31,997 nucleotides of DNA from an uncultured Rickettsiales bacterium (GCA_913046825.1 CAJWTF010000027.1:1-31997); one strand, 5' to 3'. Shown: positions 24,505 through 31,997, counted from the stretch's first letter. The notes: generated by a model not told the origin, from the letters alone. Made by a program: numbers and translations.

Positions 24505-25253
24505 CGAACTTTCGCCTCTATCCATTCTAACGCAGCCTCAGCCGCATCCACGATCGGAACCTTCGGCGCTTCCGGACGCTCGATCATAATGACGGGAATA
24601 CCCGCTTCGCGAGCTGCCTGTATTTTTGGATAAGTATCTGTTCCACCGCTGTTTTTCGAAACAATGCAATCGATCTCATATTCCCGAAACATGCGCCGCT
24701 CCGCCGCCAAATCGAATGGGCCTCGGTCGCTGATCAGTTTAAAGGAATTCAGCGACGGTGATGTTGTTGGTAAATCGATTAGACGAATTAGGAACCAAAT
24801 ATCGCGGCATTCCGCAAAGGCATCGATCTCTTGGCGGCCAATCGTCAGGAATACCCGAGTGCCATACTCTGAAAGGCGCGCTGCAGCCTCAGCAACATTG
24901 GCAACGCAAACCCAACGGTCGCCGGCTTGTGTCTCCCAGGTCGGACGACATATGACCAATCGGTCGGTCGCGCATTTCTCGCACGCGGTAACCGCACTCC
25001 GGCTGATCGTATCCGCAAAGGGATGGGTCGCATCAACGACTAGACCTATACCTTGCTCGGATATATAAGCTTCGAGCCCTGCGGCACCGCCAAACCCACC
25101 GCGCCTAACATCCCCAGCAATCTCCGCCGGATTCGCGGTCGCACCTGCGAGAGATGTCTCCACGTGAAACCGAGTATCTCCATCCAACCGTTCGGCCAAA
25201 CGTCGGGCCTCACCAGTGCCCCCGAGGATAAGAATCCGGAGCGGTTCAATCAT
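24501..25253 (-). CDS. cobK: Precorrin-6A reductase (CobK/CbiJ)
   Basis: CobK (250 residues) reduces the macrocycle of (cobalt-)precorrin-6A with NADPH. The N-terminal 'RILILGGTGEARRLAERLD' (about 6-24) is the conserved nucleotide-binding turn. 'LVVDATHPFADTISRSAVTACE' and 'RVFLTIGRQEIDAFAECRD' are diagnostic for the family, and 'IDCIVSKNSGGTDTYPKIQAARE' near the C-terminus is too. It lies downstream of cbiD on the minus strand with an 8-base overlap, so the two are probably co-translated. Its stop overlaps the cobM stop region by 4 bases. Confidence 0.94.
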   Translation of the reverse strand: MIEPLRILILGGTGEARRLAERLDGDTRFHVETSLAGATANPAEIAGDVRRGGFGGAAGLEAYISEQGIGLVVDATHPFADTISRSAVTACEKCATDRLVICRPTWETQAGDRWVCVANVAEAAARLSEYGTRVFLTIGRQEIDAFAECRDIWFLIRLIDLPTTSPSLNSFKLISDRGPFDLAAERRMFREYEIDCIVSKNSGGTDTYPKIQAAREAGIPVIMIERPEAPKVPIVDAAEAALEWIEAKVR

Positions 25254-26331
25254 CGCAACGCCCGACCAACACTCCTTTGCGATCGAAGATCAAAACTTCG
25301 ACTTCAGTCGCGCTGGACACCTGCCCAAGCGCCGTATCGCGCGCGGCACGTGCAACAATCTCCCCGATGGGAAAATCGGCTACCTTAGCGATCTGCAATG
25401 CGCGTCCAGCCGTCTCCGCCTCTCTAATGTCCTTTACCAATAACGCCGACGCACCCGAACTCGCCGCACACCCTGCCATCCAATTGAGATCGATGCGCCC
25501 GCGCTTCGAATGCAAATCCAGCAATCCGGCCCCGAGTTTTCCAAGTTTCGCGAATCCCCCCGCGACGGTGAGGCGGCGAATGGGATGGCGGCGAATATAT
25601 TTCAGCGTTCCGCCCGCAAAATCACCCATATCGATCAGCGCTTCTTCCGGCAAATTATAAAGCGTTTTGACCGCGACTTCGGAAGTCGATCCGGTTGCAG
25701 CAGCCGCATGTTCAATTCCCGCCGCCCGCGCAACATCGATGGAGCGGTGGATTGAGTGTATCCAAGCGGAGCAGGAAAACGGGATGACGACGCCGGTTGT
25801 GCCCAAGACCGACAATCCATCAACAATCCCAAGACGCCCGTTCAGTGTTTTTTTGGCCAGCTGTTCGCCGCCGGGGATGGCTATTTCAACTTCCACGTCC
25901 GGCGAGACACCGTGCGCCGCGGCAACATCTGCTACCTCCGCAACGATCAAACGCCGTGGAGCAGGATTGATCGCCGGCTCCCCAACGTCAAGTTCAAGCC
26001 CCTCGCGCGTTACGGTGCCGATACCTTCGCCAGCGCGAAATCGCACCCCTTCGCCCGCATTCAGTAATCGCACCCGTACGACAACCAAAGCACCATGGGT
26101 GACATCGGGATCGTCCCCGGCATCCTTGATGATAGCGGCCTCCGCGACACCGTTGCGAAGGGTGTGGCGCGCCAAGGCGAAACTTGGCCGTTGGCCGCCC
26201 GGCAAGGTAATCGCGACTGGATCGGGAAACTCGTTCTCAATTAAAGCAGTATAGGCGGAACGGGCGGCAGCGGCGGCGCAAGCCCCTGTCGTCCAACCGC
26301 GTCGCATTTCTTGTACGGATGTTTTAGTCAT
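25246..26331 (-). CDS. cbiD: Cobalt-precorrin-5B C1-methyltransferase
   Basis: CbiD (361 residues) adds the C1 methyl group after removal of acetaldehyde by CbiG; it replaces CobF of the classical aerobic route. The start 'EMRRGWTTGACAAAAARSAY' (about 8-27) is the invariant R.GWTTGACA..A signature. 'DPDVTHGALVVVRV', 'GIGTVTREGLELDVGEPAINPAPRRLI' and 'GTTGVVIPFSCSAWIHSIHRSIDVA' follow. C-terminal 'AGGFAKLGKLGAGLLDLHSKRGRIDLNWMA' completes the family pattern. It is divergent from cobA across 61 bp and is the first gene of a two-gene minus-strand unit with cobK. Confidence 0.94.
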   Translation of the reverse strand: MTKTSVQEMRRGWTTGACAAAAARSAYTALIENEFPDPVAITLPGGQRPSFALARHTLRNGVAEAAIIKDAGDDPDVTHGALVVVRVRLLNAGEGVRFRAGEGIGTVTREGLELDVGEPAINPAPRRLIVAEVADVAAAHGVSPDVEVEIAIPGGEQLAKKTLNGRLGIVDGLSVLGTTGVVIPFSCSAWIHSIHRSIDVARAAGIEHAAAATGSTSEVAVKTLYNLPEEALIDMGDFAGGTLKYIRRHPIRRLTVAGGFAKLGKLGAGLLDLHSKRGRIDLNWMAGCAASSGASALLVKDIREAETAGRALQIAKVADFPIGEIVARAARDTALGQVSSATEVEVLIFDRKGVLVGRCDD

Positions 26332-26392
26332 AAGGTCACTTTATACGCCTCTTTACCTAGCTCTCGAAAGGACCGAGGTGTAAATTGCGGCC
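26332..26392. promoter_or_regulatory. Divergent cbiD/cobA control region
   Basis: These 61 bp are the only space for promoters of cbiD-cobK (leftward) and cobA-cobB (rightward). On the minus strand a TATAAA-like -10 occurs near the cbiD start, without a good -35. A GAGG-type ribosome binding site for cobA lies about 14 bases before its ATG. No riboswitch is present. Confidence 0.35.
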
Positions 26393-27232
26393 ATGTTCAA
26401 ACGTCTCCCCCATATGCCGGCATTTGAGCCTGGTTGGGTCTGGCTCACAGGTGCTGGTCCCGGTGATCCGGGTCTCCTCACGTTGCTCACGCTCCACGCC
26501 TTACAATCCGCTGATGTGGTGGTCTATGACGCGCTGGTGGGTGACGGTATATTGGAGCTGGCTGGCAACAACGCAGATCTCATCTACGCCGGGAAAAGAG
26601 GTGGGAAACCATCACCGAAACAGCGTGATATCTCCCTTCGATTGATCGAATTCGCCCGTGCTGGCAAACGCGTATTGCGCTTAAAGGGCGGTGATCCCCT
26701 CGTCTTTGGGCGTGGCGGAGAGGAAGCCTTGGCGCTGGTGGATGCCGGAATTGATTTCCGGATCGTCCCCGGTATCTCGGCCGGGATTGGTGGCCTTGCC
26801 TATGCCGGTATCCCACTGACCCACCGCGATACGAACTCAGCCGTAACCTTCGTGACCGGGCACAACGCTTCCGGTATCGTTCCCGACACTGTCGACTGGA
26901 AAGCGTTGGCCAAAGGGTCCGATACCTTAGTCGTCTATATGCCGTTGAAACATATCGAGCGCATCAGTGAGATGCTGATTGATGCGGGGCGCGCGCCGGA
27001 TGAACCAGCGGCGCTGGTCTCGAAAGCGACTACCCAAGACCAACAAGTCGTCGTCTCGACCCTATCGCGAATATCTGAAGATGCAGCTGCCACCGCGCTG
27101 AAACCGCCGGCGATGTTTATCCTCGGACAAGTCGTTCGACTACAGGACGGATTGGATTGGCTCGGCGCTCTCTCGGGCAAAAAGCTCCAGGCCGACCCGT
27201 TTGGGACGAAACGTCTCGATGATAGCGCGTGA
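26393..27232 (+). CDS. cobA: Uroporphyrinogen-III C-methyltransferase
   Basis: CobA (279 residues) makes precorrin-2 from uroporphyrinogen III by two methylations, the committed step to B12 and siroheme. The loop 'WVWLTGAGPGDPGLLTLLTL' (15-34) contains the S-adenosylmethionine site. 'ADVVVYDALVGDGIL', 'AGKRGGKPSPKQRDIS', 'VLRLKGGDPLVFGRGGEEA' and 'FRIVPGISAGIGGLAYAGIPLTHRD' are all standard. It is the single-domain form, not a CysG fusion, so it lacks the precorrin-2 dehydrogenase/ferrochelatase part. Its stop overlaps the GTG start of cobB in GTGA. Confidence 0.95.
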   Translation: MFKRLPHMPAFEPGWVWLTGAGPGDPGLLTLLTLHALQSADVVVYDALVGDGILELAGNNADLIYAGKRGGKPSPKQRDISLRLIEFARAGKRVLRLKGGDPLVFGRGGEEALALVDAGIDFRIVPGISAGIGGLAYAGIPLTHRDTNSAVTFVTGHNASGIVPDTVDWKALAKGSDTLVVYMPLKHIERISEMLIDAGRAPDEPAALVSKATTQDQQVVVSTLSRISEDAAATALKPPAMFILGQVVRLQDGLDWLGALSGKKLQADPFGTKRLDDSA

Positions 27233-28548
27233 CCACGGCGGGCACCCTTAACGGCTTTATTATCGCAGCCCCTTCATCGGGCAGTGGAAAAACTTTTCTT
27301 ACCCTATCGCTCCTCCGCGCTTTTCGCGCACGAGGGCGGAATGTCAGCTCGTTCAAAGTCGGACCGGATTATATCGATCCCGGATTTCACGCGGCAGCAT
27401 CGGGCCGCCCCTGTATCAATCTCGATCCATGGGCGATGCGCGCGGAGACGATCCGGAACAATCTCGCCTCAACTGTCGACGGCAGCGATCTCGTGATCGG
27501 CGAAGGGGTTATGGGCTTATTCGACGGGGCGGCAGGCGGCAACGGTTCGACGGCCGACCTCGCCGAAAGTATTGGATTTCCAGTCGTCCTGGTCATCGAC
27601 GCCAGGGGCCAAGCAGCCTCTGCCGCCGCCCTCGTTCATGGCTTCGCTGAGTATCGCCCTTCCCTCAACTTAGCAGGTGTGATCTTCAATCATGTCGGCG
27701 GGCCACGGCATCGCGACATGCTGCTGAGTGCCATGACGGATCGCCCGACACCGGTATTGGGCTGCGTGCCGCGCGACGCGGAACTCACATTACCCGAGCG
27801 GCACTTGGGATTGGTGCTTGCGGGTGAACATACCGGTCTGGAATCATTTCTCGAGCGGGCTGCCACACACATTGCCGACTACATCAATTTGGATGCGCTC
27901 GCGGCTCTGTCGGTTCGCCTACCGGGCGCCGCCAAAGGCATCACTCCACCTATACCACCGCTCGGACAGCGAATTGCGGTCGCTCGCGACAGTGCCTTCG
28001 CATTCGCCTACCCGCATGTATTGGAGAGCTGGAGCAACGCGGGCGCGGTTATCGAAACCTTCTCCCCACTTGCCAACGAAGCGATGCCCACGTGCAATGC
28101 GATCTATCTTCCGGGCGGCTATCCCGAACTTCATGCAGGCGCTCTATCCGCCAATCATACTTTCATGAACTCCCTCAGAACCGCTGCCAAACAACAAATA
28201 CCAATATTCGGGGAATGCGGCGGCTATATGGTCCTCGGTGACGGCCTCATCGACGCGGAGGGAGATCGTCATTCCATGGCTGGCCTTCTGCCGCTCGAGA
28301 CTTCCTTTGCCGAGCGCCGTCTGCATCTAGGATATCGCGACGCCATACTCTCGACAGAAATGCCGTTCGGAGCGAAAGGTGCACGGTTTCGCGGCCACGA
28401 ATTCCATTACGCCACAATCTTAAAGGAAGACGGAGACGAGCCGGTCTTCACCTGTCGCGACTCCTTGGGAGATTCTCTTGGCTATTTCGGCCGGCGTGTC
28501 CGCAGCGTGTCTGGCTCATTCCTGCACTTAATCGACCGGCGGGATTAA
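27229..28548 (+). CDS. cobB: Cobyrinic/hydrogenobyrinic acid a,c-diamide synthase
   Basis: CobB (439 residues; CbiA) amidates the a and c acetate side chains, using glutamine and ATP. The P-loop is 'IIAAPSSGSGKTFLTLSLLR' (11-30). 'FKVGPDYIDPGFHAAASGRPCINLDPWAM' and 'VIGEGVMGLFDG' mark the synthetase domain. The C-terminal amidotransferase domain has 'AIYLPGGYPELHAGALS', the nucleophile Cys330 in 'IFGECGGYMVLGDGLID' and 'RFRGHEFHYATI'. It starts with GTG in the cobA stop. Its last 21 bases overlap the 3' end of cobC on the opposite strand. Hydrogenobyrinate versus cobyrinate specificity cannot be decided from sequence. Confidence 0.94.
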   Translation: MTTAGTLNGFIIAAPSSGSGKTFLTLSLLRAFRARGRNVSSFKVGPDYIDPGFHAAASGRPCINLDPWAMRAETIRNNLASTVDGSDLVIGEGVMGLFDGAAGGNGSTADLAESIGFPVVLVIDARGQAASAAALVHGFAEYRPSLNLAGVIFNHVGGPRHRDMLLSAMTDRPTPVLGCVPRDAELTLPERHLGLVLAGEHTGLESFLERAATHIADYINLDALAALSVRLPGAAKGITPPIPPLGQRIAVARDSAFAFAYPHVLESWSNAGAVIETFSPLANEAMPTCNAIYLPGGYPELHAGALSANHTFMNSLRTAAKQQIPIFGECGGYMVLGDGLIDAEGDRHSMAGLLPLETSFAERRLHLGYRDAILSTEMPFGAKGARFRGHEFHYATILKEDGDEPVFTCRDSLGDSLGYFGRRVRSVSGSFLHLIDRRD

Positions 28549-29589
28549 CGCCTGACGCACTCTTTCGAAATCGTCCTCGCTCGCGGGGATGCCGAAGCGC
28601 AGCCAATTAGGATTTTGCGGGAAATGCCGCACCAATATGCCAGCACGGCCTAAGCGCTGAAAGATCGTCTGGGCGCCCCCACCTGCCGCCAAGCGGAATA
28701 ACGGCGTCCCCCCAATAATCATCAGCCCCGATTGCGCCAACATCGCATCCAAACGCTGCGCAGTCGTCGATAACCGTTCTCGGGTTTCAGCATGCCAATA
28801 CTCATCGGCTAGCGCCTCGCACGCGATTGAGATAGCGGGTCCGCTGATCGCCCAGGGGCCTAAAGCTTCGCCGAAGACGCGGGCGAGCGGTGGCGTGGTC
28901 ATCGCAAAACCCAGGCGGAGACCTGCCAATCCATAAAACTTCCCAAAAGAACGCAAGACGATAAGGCCCTCGCGCCCGCACCAATCAGCGACACTGGTAT
29001 CAGGCGCGATATCGGCAAAGGCCTCGTCGACGACAAGCCATCCGCCGCGAGCTGCGAGTCTTTCTCTCAGCACGCTCAATCGCTCACGCGACATGACCCG
29101 TCCATCTGGATTATTCGGGTTCGTCAGGACAACAACCGACACATCGCTGTCGAAACTCGTCTCATTTTCAATCTCGACAACGGAATGCCCCGCTGCCCGC
29201 CAGGCCGCCCGATGCTCTCCGTATGTCGGCGACAGCACCGCGACCTTCGATGTCTCCCGCAGCCTAGGCAATAATTGGATCAAGGCTTGGCTGCCCGGCG
29301 CGGAGACGATTGCCCCTTGTTCGGAAAGCTCGTATCGACGCGCGGCCGCTGTTTCCAACGCCGCGATTTCTACGTCTGTTGGCAGGCGTTGCCACGCTTC
29401 CGAGCGCGGCGGCGTGAATGGATAGGGCTGCGGATTGACCCCAGTGCTGAGGTCAAGCCAACCCGTTGCAGGTCGCCCAAATGCCCTTTCCGCCCAATCC
29501 AAATTACCGCCATGGAATTCACCCGTTTTAGTTGGGGGCTGGCCCATTTCTATTGCGGTCACAGTTTTTGCACTTTCGGAAGCCGTCAC
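28528..29589 (-). CDS. cobC: Threonine-phosphate decarboxylase-like PLP enzyme (CobC; CobD of Salmonella)
   Basis: CobC (353 residues) is a class I/II aminotransferase-fold PLP enzyme. Its relatives decarboxylate L-threonine-O-3-phosphate to aminopropanol phosphate for the nucleotide-loop linker. Visible features are 'FHGGNLDWAERAFG' (25-38), 'WLDLSTGVNPQPYP' (44-57), 'APGSQALIQLLPRL' and 'VLTNPNNPDGRVMSRERL'. 'LVVDEAFADIAPD' and the PLP-lysine motif 'VLRSFGKFYGLAGLRLGFAM' (Lys217) complete the fold. The GTG at 29589 shares bases with the stop of the upstream dioxygenase gene (GTGA), which argues for coupling. The ATG at 29547 is an alternative start. Its 3' end overlaps cobB by 21 bases tail to tail. 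Its product is needed by CbiB. Confidence 0.92.
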   Translation of the reverse strand: MTASESAKTVTAIEMGQPPTKTGEFHGGNLDWAERAFGRPATGWLDLSTGVNPQPYPFTPPRSEAWQRLPTDVEIAALETAAARRYELSEQGAIVSAPGSQALIQLLPRLRETSKVAVLSPTYGEHRAAWRAAGHSVVEIENETSFDSDVSVVVLTNPNNPDGRVMSRERLSVLRERLAARGGWLVVDEAFADIAPDTSVADWCGREGLIVLRSFGKFYGLAGLRLGFAMTTPPLARVFGEALGPWAISGPAISIACEALADEYWHAETRERLSTTAQRLDAMLAQSGLMIIGGTPLFRLAAGGGAQTIFQRLGRAGILVRHFPQNPNWLRFGIPASEDDFERVRQALIPPVD

Positions 29590-30692
29590 ACTGGGGTCAA
29601 CGAGATATGCGGCGCGATGCGCGGCTCCGATACGCCGCCTCGCGCGCCAAGATCCACGCTGCCGTAGAGGCCCGCGAAGGCATCCGGTAGCGGCAGACCA
29701 TCATGAGGGGCCAACCACAATCGCAACAGGTAGCGCTTTTGATCGGGATCATCCCAATCCACATAAGACGTGCGGTCATGCATGATTTGATGGTTGTGAA
29801 CGATTTGCATGTCGCCCGGCTCAAACTCCATCTGCATATACAGGGCCGGATTATTAGCGAGTTTTTCCACTAAATCCAACGCCTCAGACAGTTCCGGCGT
29901 CATCGGCTGGGCGTCGGGGTATTCCGTCGCTGAGTCGATATGTCGGCGAATAATATAGATCGCCAACCGCTCCCGGTAATAATTGAAGACCGGCAACTCA
30001 TACCAAGGCCCCTTTCCCGGGGGTATCTCGTCATGCCGATCACGGGGGATCGGACTGTATAGAACCTTCGCGAGATCGGGCCGGGAGGCCCAGATTTCAT
30101 TGTGGATGGTGTGCGAACTCACCAGCGAGCTGAGACCGCCTGACTTAGATTTCCGAAGGCATAGCAACGAGACAATATCTACGTAGTCGCAATGATATCT
30201 CAGATGCCGGTTGGTGAGATATCCTCGCGCCGCCTCAACGACGGAACCTTCCACATCGGTGACATGTCCTAAGAGGTGTCCGCGCCCATTCTGAGGCCGC
30301 GCATTACCGATATATGATCCAAGGCCCCAATAGAGTGCTGCCATCTCTTCAAATGACAAGCCATCGATGGGTACATCGCGCAGCAGAACGAAGCCACGCC
30401 CGTTGATCACTTCCTGGCGTAACGAGTCGAGCCGTTTCCCCAAAACCGGCAGCGGAAACGTATCTCGATTTATCCGTTGGAGATCGGCCCCAAACGAGCG
30501 GACACCTCGAAGCGCATCCAATAACTCGGCCTTTTCGCGGATATCCAACGGTTTTATCCACCCAGAATCCCCACGTATCTCCGGTCCATACCAAATCGAT
30601 GGTCCCGAAATCGGTCCCTTATGGGCCGGCGGATGATTGGGCGGCAATCGATCTCCAGGGATCGTCGCTGCAATGGAGGCCTGAAAACTCAT
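29586..30692 (-). CDS. TauD/TfdA-like 2-oxoglutarate dioxygenase-type protein of unknown substrate
   Basis: This is a 368-residue protein with the jelly-roll dioxygenase pattern. 'INGRGFVLLRDVPIDGLSFEEMAALYWGLG' (about 97-126) precedes the metal site. The Fe ligands are His167 and Asp169 in 'LRYHCDYVD' and His305 in 'HNHQIMHDRTSY'. Arg324 in 'KRYLLRLWLAPH' is at the usual place of the 2-oxoglutarate-binding Arg. It differs clearly from the dioxygenase at 6147 in length and in the sequence around the metal. It belongs to the large, mostly uncharacterised TauD-domain group that also occurs in fungi. It is transcribed into cobC with a GTGA stop/start overlap, an arrangement of co-translated genes, but no role in B12 synthesis is known to me. 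The start ATG at 30692 lacks an obvious ribosome binding site. Confidence 0.82.
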   Translation of the reverse strand: MSFQASIAATIPGDRLPPNHPPAHKGPISGPSIWYGPEIRGDSGWIKPLDIREKAELLDALRGVRSFGADLQRINRDTFPLPVLGKRLDSLRQEVINGRGFVLLRDVPIDGLSFEEMAALYWGLGSYIGNARPQNGRGHLLGHVTDVEGSVVEAARGYLTNRHLRYHCDYVDIVSLLCLRKSKSGGLSSLVSSHTIHNEIWASRPDLAKVLYSPIPRDRHDEIPPGKGPWYELPVFNYYRERLAIYIIRRHIDSATEYPDAQPMTPELSEALDLVEKLANNPALYMQMEFEPGDMQIVHNHQIMHDRTSYVDWDDPDQKRYLLRLWLAPHDGLPLPDAFAGLYGSVDLGARGGVSEPRIAPHISLTPV

Positions 30693-31027
30693 GAATTCGT
30701 AACTTTCATCGTATCGCCCGCAGGATAGCCCTCCCCCCGTTTCCTGACAATTGTTGGCCTTAGTGGTTTGGTCATGGCGCCGCGTGTCACCATTTTAAGA
30801 CATGACCGAAATACACGTATGAAGCGGGAACATGAATGTGAATGTTCCGCGAGTACCGACATATTTACACAGACGTGGTTTATGCCCTTCGAACAGCACG
30901 AATTTATGGGTTCTCCATTCGAAGATTAACATCCAGACATTTCTGATAATTGCTAGTGCTGCGTTAAATTGCGATCGCGCCCGATTTAAGAGAATGTCCG
31001 ACGATCACTACTCGCTAACTAAAAACC
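30693..31027. other. 335-bp intergenic region upstream of the dioxygenase-cobC unit
   Basis: This is the only gene-free stretch longer than 300 bp. It is more AT-rich than its surroundings. It contains a candidate minus-strand promoter (30722-30750, listed separately) and a 7-bp inverted repeat GGAACAT (30827-30833)/ATGTTCC (30842-30848). A plus-strand frame from 30832 crosses it but is not protein-like. No terminator with a T-run was found for the gamma-glutamyltransferase gene that ends at 31028. Confidence 0.5.
30722..30750 (-). promoter_or_regulatory. Candidate sigma-70 promoter for the dioxygenase-cobC unit
   Basis: Read on the minus strand, TTGTCA (30750-30745) is followed after 17 bases by TATCCT (30727-30722). 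This lies about 30 bases before the ATG at 30692. Five of six and four of six bases match the consensus hexamers. It is an eye-judged prediction. Confidence 0.3.
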
Positions 31028-31996
31028 TTATCGCCCAGCGGCGTAACCTTGCGTGTTTCGAGCCGATGCTGACGCCTTCAATAAATCGTGATCGTGGGCG
31101 ACCACGCACATCCGACCTTGGGACCAAGGATCCCCAACCGATACGTCGTGTCCGCGTGCACGAAGCGCCGAAACCGTCGACTCTGGAAATCTCCCCTCAA
31201 CCGTAAGCGCGCGCAGGGAAGCCCGTTTTGGGTAGAATGACGCGGGGAAATGCGTGGTATTGAAGGTCGGTGCGTCCACAGCCTCTTGGAGGTTTTGCCC
31301 ATGATGTACGTGACGCAGGAAAAATTGCAGCGCCCATTGGTCTTGGAAATCCGCACCGGGTGTGCCGAAGGCCATATAAGGCTTACCATCGCGTGTCGCG
31401 AAACCCGGGCTGAGGGTTGTCCGCGGGCGCTTGCCGGGGGCCACGACACCGGGTGTTCCCTCTTCCAACGTGAAAATCTGCCCTCTATTGGAAAGCGCGA
31501 AACCTAAATCCGGAATAGTCGGCGAGCTGCGCATCCATCCGCCACTCGGCGTTACAGAGACCAAATTACCGAACCGGTCGGCAACATCCAGATGAACGGT
31601 ATCGCCTGTCGCAATCGAAACTTCGGGTGACGAATCACCCAGCTCCAACGCTTGGCCATCATCGGACACAAGCATTCGACGTCCATCTTCCAATCCATAG
31701 ACAACAGGTCCGCCGAAACCCTCAATCGAGCCAGGGCGAATTTGATCGGAGGCGATCTCCGTCACTAGGCCTCGTCGTGCATCGTTATAGGCCGCGGACA
31801 GGAGCGTCTCCATCGGCACGTCGACGAAATTGGGATCACCGTAAAACTTCTCCCGGTCTGCAAAGGCAAGCTTTGTACACTCCGTCACATAGTGGACGAA
31901 CGCCTCTCCATTAGGATCCATCGCACCGAGATCGAAGCCCTTCAGGAGGGCCAATTGTTGCAATAAAACTGGCCCTTGGCTCCAGGGGCCGCATTT
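31028..31996 (-). CDS. Gamma-glutamyltransferase family protein, C-terminal part
   Basis: The frame is open to the right edge of the window, so about 322 C-terminal residues are present and the N-terminus is missing. The visible start 'CGPWSQGPVLLQQLALL' matches the large-subunit segment C/S-P-W-x-QGP..LL of this Ntn-hydrolase family. The subunit junction appears to be 'GDTVHLDVADRFGNLVSVTPSGGWMRSSP'. Its Thr would be the autoprocessing nucleophile, though it is followed by VH rather than the TH of classical enzymes. 'LSPGFATRDGKPYMAFGTPGADFQDQW' corresponds to the GG-loop that binds the glutamyl group. The family transfers or hydrolyses gamma-glutamyl groups, often of glutathione, in the periplasm. 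Substrate and location cannot be settled without the N-terminus. It is on the same strand as the dioxygenase and cobC, but 335 bp apart. Confidence 0.85.
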   Translation of the reverse strand, partial: KCGPWSQGPVLLQQLALLKGFDLGAMDPNGEAFVHYVTECTKLAFADREKFYGDPNFVDVPMETLLSAAYNDARRGLVTEIASDQIRPGSIEGFGGPVVYGLEDGRRMLVSDDGQALELGDSSPEVSIATGDTVHLDVADRFGNLVSVTPSGGWMRSSPTIPDLGFALSNRGQIFTLEEGTPGVVAPGKRPRTTLSPGFATRDGKPYMAFGTPGADFQDQWALQFFLRHVHHGQNLQEAVDAPTFNTTHFPASFYPKRASLRALTVEGRFPESTVSALRARGHDVSVGDPWSQGRMCVVAHDHDLLKASASARNTQGYAAGR

Positions 31997-31997
31997 A

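Noticed and set aside
26393..27232. Multifunctional CysG (siroheme synthase)
   Set aside because: Only the methyltransferase domain is present; the N-terminal dehydrogenase/chelatase part is missing and the preceding 61 bp are non-coding.
30832..31206. Plus-strand frame of 124 codons between the dioxygenase and the gamma-glutamyltransferase
   Set aside because: Half of it is antisense to the gamma-glutamyltransferase 3' end. The rest has no recognisable pattern and no ribosome binding site.

Overview
The window looks like a chromosomal segment from an alphaproteobacterium, probably Rhodospirillales-like. I infer this from the moderately high GC content, the protein style, the CobN/CobO/CobW cobalamin genes and the bluB gene; no rRNA or other strong taxonomic marker is present. 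Genes are packed very tightly. About 21 kb (7.1 to 29.6 kb) is a nearly complete cobalamin (vitamin B12) biosynthesis island. No tRNA, rRNA, IS element, CRISPR array or prophage gene was seen.

Left flank (1-7025): the 3' end of an enoyl-CoA hydratase family gene, then a tungstate-type ABC transporter (tupB-tupC-tupA), a calcineurin-like phosphoesterase (-), an alpha/beta hydrolase, a short stub that looks like the 5' end of a lost rhodanese gene, a CaiB/BaiF CoA-transferase (-) and a TauD/TfdA-type dioxygenase. A 13-bp-arm palindrome separates this region from the B12 island.

B12 island, lower-ligand and late half (7097-18249): bluB (dimethylbenzimidazole synthesis), cobS (-), cobT, then a cobalamin riboswitch heading cobU/cobP-cobW-cobN-cobO-cobQ, and cbiB (-) facing back at cobQ. 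Corrin-ring half (18333-29589): cbiX-cobH-cobL-cobI-cbiG/cobJ fusion-cobM on plus, cbiD-cobK on minus, cobA-cobB on plus, cobC on minus. Together these cover uroporphyrinogen III methylation, ring contraction, amidation, adenosylation, aminopropanol and nucleotide-loop assembly.

The gene set is a hybrid. The early cobalt chelatase CbiX and the 'anaerobic' enzymes CbiD and CbiG coexist with the late, ATP-dependent chelatase subunit CobN. CobG, CobF and the chelatase partners CobS/CobT are absent from the window. All four convergent gene pairs in the island overlap at their 3' ends, and cobS/cobT start 17 bp apart back to back, so transcription units must run into one another.

Right flank: a second, unrelated 2-oxoglutarate dioxygenase-like gene lies directly upstream of cobC and shares a GTGA stop/start overlap with it. 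After a 335-bp gap comes the 3' part of a gamma-glutamyltransferase family gene that runs off the window. All functional calls are from reading motifs and overall protein character by eye; no database search was possible.
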